NCBI GenBank assembly: GCA_037783415.1
Contig: JAZGTN010000117.1
Span: 930,001-994,000, forward strand
Origin: Leptasterias polaris
Taxonomy: Eukaryota; Echinodermata; Asteroidea; Forcipulatida; Asteriidae
DNA: 64,000 nucleotides
Direction of reading: 5' to 3'
The notes below the pieces were generated by a model that saw only the letters and a program-made list of their open reading frames with translations, made no database searches and was not told where the DNA came from. Shown piece after piece: positions 60,001 through 64,000 of the stretch (position 1 is the stretch's first letter; every line of letters begins with the position of its first letter). A program made the translations under genes and the position numbers.

Positions 60001-61871
60001 TTGGGTTGTTAGGTAATGGTTGGAAAACGCTGAATGTTTCTTGAGATGGATTATTATGATGGTAATAAAGATACTGTGCACACAAACATTAGGGTTGTAT
60101 GGTTTCTAATGTGGTTTCTACATTGCATCATTTTTTTAAATGTTCAAGAGGTCTGAAATCATACCCACAAAAAAAGTCCACATTATTAGTCCTTTCTACA
60201 CTTTTAGTCTCATCTATATACCATGTACATGCAGAATGATTTAAGTTTGCACTAACTGTTGGAGATGTATCATGCTCCATGAATTCATAGGGGTCCACTG
60301 GTTCAGGAGATGCTGCCCTCGGTGGTGGCTTATAGTCCAGCTGGTCCACCGAGAAGTTGCCCGTCAGTAGATCATGGTTGCTCAACGCTGGTCTCTCAGG
60401 TTTCAGCTTCTTCATAGGTTGGGAGAAGACCCTGAATATGTTAGTGGCAAAGAGATAAATAAATTATTATCTTACCTAGTCTCCTTGATTTAAAAGAGCT
60501 ACAATAGAGAGGGGTGTGTGGGGTAACTACCTACATGGGATATGATTTCTTGCAAATAACTTAAGGTTTGCAAGGTGATAAGAATGAGGTGTGTAGTAAC
60601 ACCATGTGAAAAATCTTTTGCAAGGTTCTGAAAAAGAACTGGTGATTTACTTGACATTTTAAACAGTATGCTCCATTCATCATCGTAAGTACACAATCAT
60701 TTCTTTCTTGGAACCATGCCTGGCATACTCACAAAATAGTGTTAACACATGATGCAGAAAATTTGAAATTGCCCTTAGAGGTGCTGTCCTTCACTTGAAA
60801 TAATATGTCACAATACTGTAACTCTAGCTTCCAGTATTACCGGCACATTTATATGCAAGACAAGTTTTTTTTAAAGCAAGACCCTTGCTAGTCAAAGAGC
60901 TTGTAACTGTTTGAAGTATCAGTGAAGGAATATTGTTACATTATTGGTCTCAACACCATTTAAATTAATAAGCTGCAACAATTTTCACTGTTTGAAGCAT
61001 TTTATAATAGAAAACTGTCATAATAATTTGTATGTTCCAGAACCACAACTAAGTATGCTGTAGTAAGACTCACTCATCATTATTGTCCATGTCATAGAGA
61101 GTTTCCAATCCAATACCATCAGTATCATCCAATTCATAACACTGTGCTGGTAGGAGTGGTCTCTTATAATCAAAATGGGCATCCCGTGGAAGTTTGAAGC
61201 ACTGCCATAATGGATCCTCCTCAGACTCCTCTTTAGGATCAGCCAAGTGATGAGCATCAATTATGCCTTTCTGTATAGCATCCACAATGTGCATACCCAT
61301 CATGGGCAGCATTCCTACACCCTCCGGATGATCCGGATTTGGGGGGATTGTGTCCGTTCGTGAGAAGACAGCAGGCGCGTTTGTGGCTGTTGGCGTACCC
61401 GAATCACTCCCGCTTCGGGCAGGTGGGTACGGGCTCAATGCCGGCATAGTTCTCTCATTAGCATTTGTTGCACTCGCCGGTGGAGGGATGAGGGGCGAGG
61501 GTGCAACAGAGGGAGGAGACTCCGTCAATACAGGATCGTTGGGGCCGACAGGACGAAATGCCGGGCTTGGCTGGGTGAATTTGCCTGTGTTGAGTTTACT
61601 GTCCTGCTGTGGTTGCTGCTGTTGCTGGGCAGCATTGGCGGGTAAGTTTGACGCAGCACTCTGGAGGGAAAGTCTCTGATTGACAGCTTCCTGCTCCAGG
61701 GCGAGAAGGTCCTCGCATATCATCGTACGATGGTGGAACGGCGTGACAGGGCGCTGGGTCCGCTGCTGACGCTCCTGCTTGGAGTCCGACTTGGAGTGCT
61801 TGCTGCTAATATGGCCCGATGGATGAGACTTGCTGAAAGGTAAGCCTCCTTTTTGCTTCAGGGCTTTTTGC
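41955..61871 (-). CDS. MED13: Mediator complex subunit 13, 26 exons, 5' end outside window
   Basis: MED13 is the large subunit of the Mediator CDK8 kinase module (with CDK8/19, cyclin C and MED12); it tethers the module to core Mediator in the nucleus. I assembled 26 exons by hand from GT-AG borders. All 25 junctions keep one reading frame, giving about 1,758 residues plus TAA. Family-specific blocks appear in the order expected from vertebrate MED13: [22 protein letters not shown], a Cys cluster followed by [33 protein letters not shown], the MID/PIWI-like block ([20 protein letters not shown]), [72 protein letters not shown] and the C-terminal [13 protein letters not shown]. Human MED13 is about 2,170 residues, so roughly 400 N-terminal residues (Med13_N) should lie past position 64,000. 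One copy is expected in invertebrates, ancestral to vertebrate MED13 and MED13L. Confidence 0.96.
42362..42468 (-). CDS. MED13: MED13 exon 25 of window
   Basis: 107 bp, acceptor TTGTAG, donor GTGAGT. It encodes [20 protein letters not shown] and [14 protein letters not shown]. It ends in phase 2. Confidence 0.95.
42484..42552 (-). repeat. SINE 3' end fragment
   Basis: On the minus strand GGCGCATTGAGG leads to GTGCTTTATAAATGCTGTTC and ATTATTATTA, matching the 3' end style of the 47,021 SINE. It lies immediately upstream of MED13 exon 25. Confidence 0.55.
43053..43140. repeat. Degenerate MITE in MED13 intron
   Basis: AGGGCTGGCCTTCATAGAGC followed by alternating GCTTTGCTTAAC, TTTGCTGCTTAGCAAAAC and AAGCAGGAAA resembles the same palindromic family. 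The right end has decayed. Confidence 0.4.
43511..43672 (-). CDS. MED13: MED13 exon 24 of window
   Basis: 162 bp, phase 0, acceptor TCACAG, donor GTAAAC. It encodes [20 protein letters not shown] and then [11 protein letters not shown] and CPVFLK. Confidence 0.96.
44336..44602 (-). CDS. MED13: MED13 exon 23 of window
   Basis: 267 bp, phase 0, acceptor GGCCAAG, donor GTAGCT. It begins VASGPF (human VASATY) and continues with [18 protein letters not shown] and a Gly/Ser/Pro/Met-rich tail containing [20 protein letters not shown] sequence. Confidence 0.92.
44877..44940. repeat. 32-bp tandem duplication next to a MED13 splice donor
   Basis: Two exact copies of a unit containing GATGATGTTTAACACCTTGG end about 10 bp from the donor of MED13 exon 22 (GTGAGA at 44,951-44,946). 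Confidence 0.9.
44952..45076 (-). CDS. MED13: MED13 exon 22 of window
   Basis: 125 bp, acceptor TGGTAG, donor GTGAGA. It encodes [10 protein letters not shown], then [21 protein letters not shown] 32-bp tandem duplication starts about 10 bp into the following intron. Confidence 0.93.
45508..45669 (-). CDS. MED13: MED13 exon 21 of window
   Basis: 162 bp, acceptor CACCAG, donor GTAGGT. It encodes [20 protein letters not shown], a CNMCNVTG cysteine pair and [20 protein letters not shown]. Confidence 0.95.
46048..46190 (-). CDS. MED13: MED13 exon 20 of window
   Basis: 143 bp, acceptor CTATAG, donor GTGAGT. It completes the Arg codon of NR and encodes [26 protein letters not shown] and [16 protein letters not shown]. 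Confidence 0.95.
46641..46867 (-). CDS. MED13: MED13 exon 19 of window
   Basis: 227 bp, acceptor AACCAG, donor GTCGGT (GT is canonical but the context is weak). It encodes [20 protein letters not shown], then [17 protein letters not shown] and INIDVPN, some of the most conserved MED13 sequence. Confidence 0.95.
47021..47384 (-). mobile_element. tRNA-headed SINE with ATT tail
   Basis: On the minus strand the head reads TGGCCGAGTGGATAAGAGC (A-box) and GGTTCGAGTCCCG (B-box), a Leu/Ser-type tRNA head with an RNA polymerase III internal promoter. A unique body follows (CTGTGAGGGCAGAG, CCCCAGGGAGCTGATATGG) and then an (ATT)n tail at 47,021-47,042. It sits in the intron between MED13 exons 18 and 19, in the same orientation as the gene. 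Confidence 0.88.
47785..47979 (-). CDS. MED13: MED13 exon 18 of window
   Basis: 195 bp, phase 0 at both ends, acceptor CTTTAG, donor GTTAGT. It encodes IIPLQQILQ, then [20 protein letters not shown] and [20 protein letters not shown], which align with the human SLAFSAFTQCRR and TLTGFGPG blocks. Confidence 0.95.
48014..48260. repeat. 126-bp tandem pair with CCCTCCTACTG end
   Basis: AACCCTCCTACTGTCTGACC at 48,014 recurs as AACCCTCCTAAAGTCTGACC at 48,140, with CATCCACATGGTT following both times. The first copy starts with TTAA plus CCCTCCTACTG, the same end as the 58,192 element, so it is probably one end of a related element. Confidence 0.6.
48908..49470 (-). CDS. MED13: MED13 exon 17 of window (Ser/Gly/Thr linker plus VVVYIIDPF)
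   Basis: 563 bp, acceptor CACCCAG, donor GTATGA. It begins GPFLSRDPP and runs through a Ser/Thr/Gly/Pro-rich disordered linker of about 100 residues. It ends in the folded PIWI-like part with [20 protein letters not shown] and [13 protein letters not shown]. Confidence 0.94.
49911..49970 (-). CDS. MED13: MED13 exon 16 of window (60-bp exon)
   Basis: 60 bp, acceptor ATTCAG, donor GTGAGT. Only one frame is open; it encodes [19 protein letters not shown], matching the [11 protein letters not shown] block of human MED13, and links exons 15 and 17 in phase. Confidence 0.92.
50829..50952 (-). CDS. MED13: MED13 exon 15 of window (MID domain)
   Basis: 124 bp, acceptor TGGCAG, donor GTAAGA. It encodes [20 protein letters not shown] and then [15 protein letters not shown]. 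Confidence 0.94.
51487..51612 (-). CDS. MED13: MED13 exon 14 of window (MID domain)
   Basis: 126 bp, phase 0 at both ends, acceptor CAATAG, donor GTAGGC. It encodes [20 protein letters not shown] and then [13 protein letters not shown]. Confidence 0.95.
52072..52169 (-). CDS. MED13: MED13 exon 13 of window (start of MID domain)
   Basis: 98 bp, acceptor TCATAG, donor GTAAGT. It encodes [20 protein letters not shown] and YALHNW. This is the entry to the MID/PIWI-like region (MedPIWI) that relates MED13 to Argonaute folds. Confidence 0.94.
52522..52692 (-). CDS. MED13: MED13 exon 12 of window
   Basis: 171 bp, acceptor CATCAG, donor GTACCT. It encodes [20 protein letters not shown] and then [20 protein letters not shown], which match the conserved [18 protein letters not shown] and VQGPLTW blocks. 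Confidence 0.95.
53310..53435 (-). CDS. MED13: MED13 exon 11 of window
   Basis: 126 bp, acceptor ACCTAG, donor GTTAGC. It encodes [20 protein letters not shown] and then [14 protein letters not shown], equivalent to the C..C..ALE.GRQ block of vertebrate MED13. Confidence 0.93.
53919..53950 (-). repeat. Solo end of the GGGCCC-type MITE
   Basis: GTAAGTAGAGCCATGAAATT resembles the end of the 34,017 element (GGTAAGCAGAGCCATGAAAT), in the intron next to exon 10. Only one end is recognisable. Confidence 0.5.
53982..54703 (-). CDS. MED13: MED13 exon 10 of window (Cys-cluster exon)
   Basis: 722 bp, acceptor CATCTTAG, donor GTAAGT. It encodes a Ser/Ala/Pro-rich start, then [38 protein letters not shown], and a helical region ending at RSQLEIE. 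The cysteine cluster and the CGF.SVMNR motif are specific to MED13. Confidence 0.95.
54929..54975 (-). CDS. MED13: MED13 exon 9 of window (47-bp mini exon)
   Basis: This 47-bp exon lies between CCACAG and GTAAGG and encodes [15 protein letters not shown]. It was found because exons 8 (phase 0) and 10 (needs two bases) only join in frame through it. Confidence 0.85.
55660..55800 (-). CDS. MED13: MED13 exon 8 of window
   Basis: 141 bp, phase 0 at both ends, acceptor TTGCAG, donor GTGAGG. It encodes [20 protein letters not shown], then [15 protein letters not shown] and CFYKPSWQ, a conserved block in the family. Confidence 0.92.
56082..56302 (-). CDS. MED13: MED13 exon 7 of window
   Basis: 221 bp, acceptor TTAACAG, donor GTATTG. 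It encodes [18 protein letters not shown], a MED13 hallmark, and an acidic stretch ending DQVE. The TPP motif resembles a phospho-regulated site, but that is inference. Confidence 0.93.
56575..56653 (-). CDS. MED13: MED13 exon 6 of window
   Basis: 79 bp, acceptor TGGCAG, donor GTAAGT. It encodes [20 protein letters not shown], a flexible Pro/Ser linker. Phases match both neighbours. Confidence 0.86.
57141..57244 (-). CDS. MED13: MED13 exon 5 of window
   Basis: 104 bp, acceptor CCATAG, donor GTAAGT. It encodes [18 protein letters not shown], an acidic motif that is conserved in metazoan MED13 as far as I recall. Confidence 0.9.
57418..57514 (-). CDS. MED13: MED13 exon 4 of window (charged helix)
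   Basis: 97 bp, acceptor CTCCAG, donor GTAAGT. It encodes a Glu/Lys/Arg-rich, probably helical segment ([17 protein letters not shown]) followed by SVDDKG. It ends in phase 1, which matches exon 5. Confidence 0.88.
57687..57791 (-). CDS. MED13: MED13 exon 3 of window (basic)
   Basis: This 105-bp exon (35 codons, phase 0 at both ends) has acceptor CACCCAG and donor GTAATA. The peptide is strongly basic ([20 protein letters not shown], then RKERKKQ). A small extra exon between exons 2 and 3 cannot be excluded, because both borders are phase 0. Confidence 0.85.
58192..59851. mobile_element. TTAA-flanked TIR element (piggyBac/Kolobok-like), 1.66 kb
   Basis: Short inverted ends CCCTCCTACTG (58,192) and CAGTAGGAGGG (59,841-59,851) are flanked by TTAA at 58,188-58,191 and 59,852-59,855. 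Sub-terminal sequence on both sides is built from ACCATTCAAA units (four in tandem near 58,210-58,250). It lies in the intron between MED13 exons 2 and 3 and encodes no transposase. Confidence 0.65.
58485..59614. mobile_element. Harbinger-like element nested in the TTAA element
   Basis: The ends are GGCCATTTTTTTTTGATTAC and TTGGATTACGGA on the left and the inverse (TCCGTAATCCAAGTATTCAA, ATAAATGGCC) on the right. They are flanked by TAA at 58,482-58,484 and 59,615-59,617. The ends resemble those of the 9,671 element (GGCC...TTTACGGATT). The interior has poly-A/T runs and no long ORF. Confidence 0.65.
60257..60431 (-). CDS. MED13: MED13 exon 2 of window
   Basis: The acceptor is TTCAG and the donor is GTTAGT; 175 bp. 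The first base completes a Glu codon split by the intron. It encodes VFSQPMKK, then the conserved [18 protein letters not shown] block and DPYEFMEHD. It ends in phase 0 before the longest intron of the set (about 2.5 kb), which carries nested transposons. Confidence 0.93.
61074..61871 (-). CDS. MED13: MED13 exon 1 of window (largest, disordered region)
   Basis: The acceptor is TTGCAG and the donor is GTGAGT. The 798-bp exon starts with one base of a split codon and ends in phase 2. It encodes a Ser/Pro/Gln-rich, low-complexity stretch including a Q run, the conserved RPVTPFHHR motif, and an acidic C-terminal part ([19 protein letters not shown], then a DMDNNDE end). The Pro/Ser content fits the disordered linker between the Med13 N-terminal and PIWI-like parts. 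Confidence 0.93.
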
Positions 61872-64000
61872 CTGCAATAAAACAAAATATTTAAAATTTA
61901 ATATATATTTAATAAATAATAATCATTTTAAATAATATCTGAAATAATTTAATGACATAAACAAGTTTATTTTTATTTCATCCACTCTTAAATGTAAATA
62001 ATTAATGTAGCATGACTTCCTTATTAATCCAACCACATTTTACACATTTTGTTTTAGTTTAAACCTTGTTGCAGTTTGATTAATTGGAAATAATAAAACT
62101 AAACAATGACATTAATGACGTATACACTACATCCCTTTCTGTCAACAACCTGACAACCTAGAAAACATGTACAAACATTCTCCCCTATCTCTGAATTAGA
62201 CAAGGTAGTAATTTCCTGTTGGGTCATAAGTATCTGAGAAATTAGCTGAGGTCAACAAAAGTTTAAACAGGAAACTTTCATAATAAAAAACTTCCCCATT
62301 CTATCACACAATCAATGATACACACTACCGTCCCCTGCAGTCGAGCCTGTCTCCCATTTTCAATGTGCTAGAACATGGTAAAAAAGTGGCTTGATTGTCA
62401 CAATCTTTTCTCGCCGTTTGCTTTTCCCTTCTTACCCTGGTTTTGAAAAAGACAAGAAACATTTTGTTTTTCTCCTATTATTTACCCTCCCTCCCACCAA
62501 CACCACTTAAAAAACATTTCCATCAGTCTGCTTTTTATTTTTAAATCATCCTGTTTAGCAGATTTCTCTCAAAATAATAATTTGGCATGTTAGAAGGAGT
62601 TCAATGGGAAGTTCAGGCAATAAGAAACTTCCACCATTCTGTAACACACCCATAGCTAACCTTTTATACTTGTAGTATGGTGCACAGGACCCATGTACAT
62701 GTACAATGTCCTCACAAAGAATTAATACCATTATAGCCCATCATTAAGGTTACAATCTTGGTCGTATTCCCTGTTTAACCACTGCATGCATAGTACTAAT
62801 TCCCATAACATAAAAAGGGACCAGACTACATTGCCTTCCAGCCTCAATAACAGCCTTCAAGACAGACTTGTTACAAGTGTAATCACTCAGTTATCTAATG
62901 TGAGTTCTTTGGATAACACACGCTTTGGGAAAAATATACCGTCAAATACTTCCTTGAAAACCAATAAGTCGCTCCTCCCCGTTGAAGGCAGGCAGATGAT
63001 GGAAATAAAAGTGGTCAATCTTTTAACTGTTCTACGGAATGTACACACACTGTACATGTTTATGAGCGTATCCTGTCAGTACCCCAAAGTATTTTGGTTT
63101 GATGTGGTTTTCCATTAAGTCTTTCAAGGAGGAAGGAAATACAAATTTTAAGGCTCCTTTTAGTCCCGCACAAGTCGTTCAAACGGTCTTTCTTTTTAGT
63201 TTTGTTCAGGAAGTTAAGGCCAAAAATCAGAAAAATGTACACAGCATGACAATGAAGCTCACAATATGGTGAACATTTAAAAAGAAACCAATTATTCAAC
63301 TTTTTCATGTCCCTCTGAATCTGACACATTAATAAACATAATGTTGTTGCCAGTAGCTACAAGGACATTGAAGCATGAATGACAATCATGAATCAAAGTG
63401 TGTACTATTTGTAACAGGTAGTTTTGTTGGGCAGACAAAATATACCATATTACTCATGATATCACTTGCTTACAAAAGAGCTACCTCCTGCAACTACAAG
63501 CACAACTTGTACATGACTCAGAAAACAACAACAATCTCACCTTTTATTGAGATTGCACCATCATTTTTATCAACTTTCAATATGGAGGAAGGGTACATCT
63601 CAAATCATGTACAGCTATTATTTTCATAAATTTATGTAGCAGTTACACTACAAATTGTAAAATTTCTCCTTTGATCAGCCTGCTTGCCAGAAAATGCCCT
63701 GGAATGCAGGTCACACTTTTTGTAAAGATAGTGACATGGTCTATAGTTTTTTTGATAGAACACTGCACCATGTGATCTAATCATTGTTTTAAATCATGGC
63801 TAACCCTATGCATCAATCATTTTTCATGTGCTAGGGAGTTATTTAGTTAACCCTTTAGTCACTGTTCTGCCCGAAACCGCCCAGCCATTTACTCACTGGA
63901 CTGCCCAAAACTGCCCGAGATTAAACAACACTTTGTATCTTGGGTTTTACACATGCTAGCGGGTTGCAGCAAACAGCCGTCGAAAGAGCGTGATCTAAAG
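61872..64000 (-). other. MED13 intron reaching the window edge
   Basis: No further MED13 exon was found upstream of 61,871. The stretch is AT-rich with short unrelated ORFs, so the next 5' exon lies beyond position 64,000. Confidence 0.6.

Noticed and set aside
41955..61871. Assignment to MED13L instead of MED13
   Set aside because: The MED13/MED13L split is a vertebrate duplication; a single invertebrate gene is co-orthologous, so I used MED13.
1..64000. CRISPR arrays, bacterial operons, ribosome-binding sites
   Set aside because: Introns, LINEs, SINEs and TIR elements show animal DNA; no regularly spaced direct-repeat array is present.

Overview
The window is eukaryotic DNA, AT-rich and mostly non-coding. 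It carries a many-exon animal gene with canonical GT-AG introns and a dense load of nested transposable elements. The recognisable host gene is MED13 (Mediator CDK8-module subunit 13). The repeats point to a marine invertebrate deuterostome, most likely an echinoderm and perhaps a starfish: short palindromic elements beginning GGGCCCAATTTCATGGCTC, a tRNA-headed SINE with an ATT-repeat tail, DIRS-type YR retrotransposons and several TIR elements. That placement rests on recalled repeat families and is not proven here.

Layout. (1) 1-19,800: no firm host gene. The region holds non-autonomous DNA transposons whose ends and target duplications can be read: a MULE-like element with 9-bp TSD (5,902-6,687), a Harbinger-like element with TTA TSD (9,671-12,265) that carries a foldback minisatellite, a hAT-like element with 8-bp TSD (12,871-13,786), a full palindrome (4,302-4,533), a SINE and tandem repeats. 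Three minus-strand stretches with good splice signals may be exons of an unrecognised gene. (2) 19,900-24,700: a 5' LINE fragment (endonuclease only) abuts a truncated, GC-rich DIRS-type element on the minus strand (gag, RT lacking its catalytic palm, intact RNase H). (3) 25,700-32,530: a three-layer LINE nest. An old LINE tail was hit by LINE A (+ strand, 25-bp target duplication), and LINE A was later hit by LINE B (minus strand, intact 1,000-residue endonuclease-RT ORF). A and B share a 5' leader but have unlike coding regions. (4) 32,530-41,954: AT-rich sequence downstream of MED13, holding its 3' UTR plus a palindromic MITE and a LINE 3' end. (5) 41,955-64,000: MED13 on the minus strand, 26 consecutive coding exons with matching phases (about 1,758 residues to the stop). 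The N-terminal exons lie beyond the right edge. Its introns hold a SINE, MITE pieces and a TTAA-flanked element with a Harbinger-like element nested inside it.

MED13 is the only gene whose role is clear: it links the CDK8/cyclin C kinase module to core Mediator. All other coding sequence belongs to mobile elements, and most copies are broken. LINE B is the exception and looks recent.
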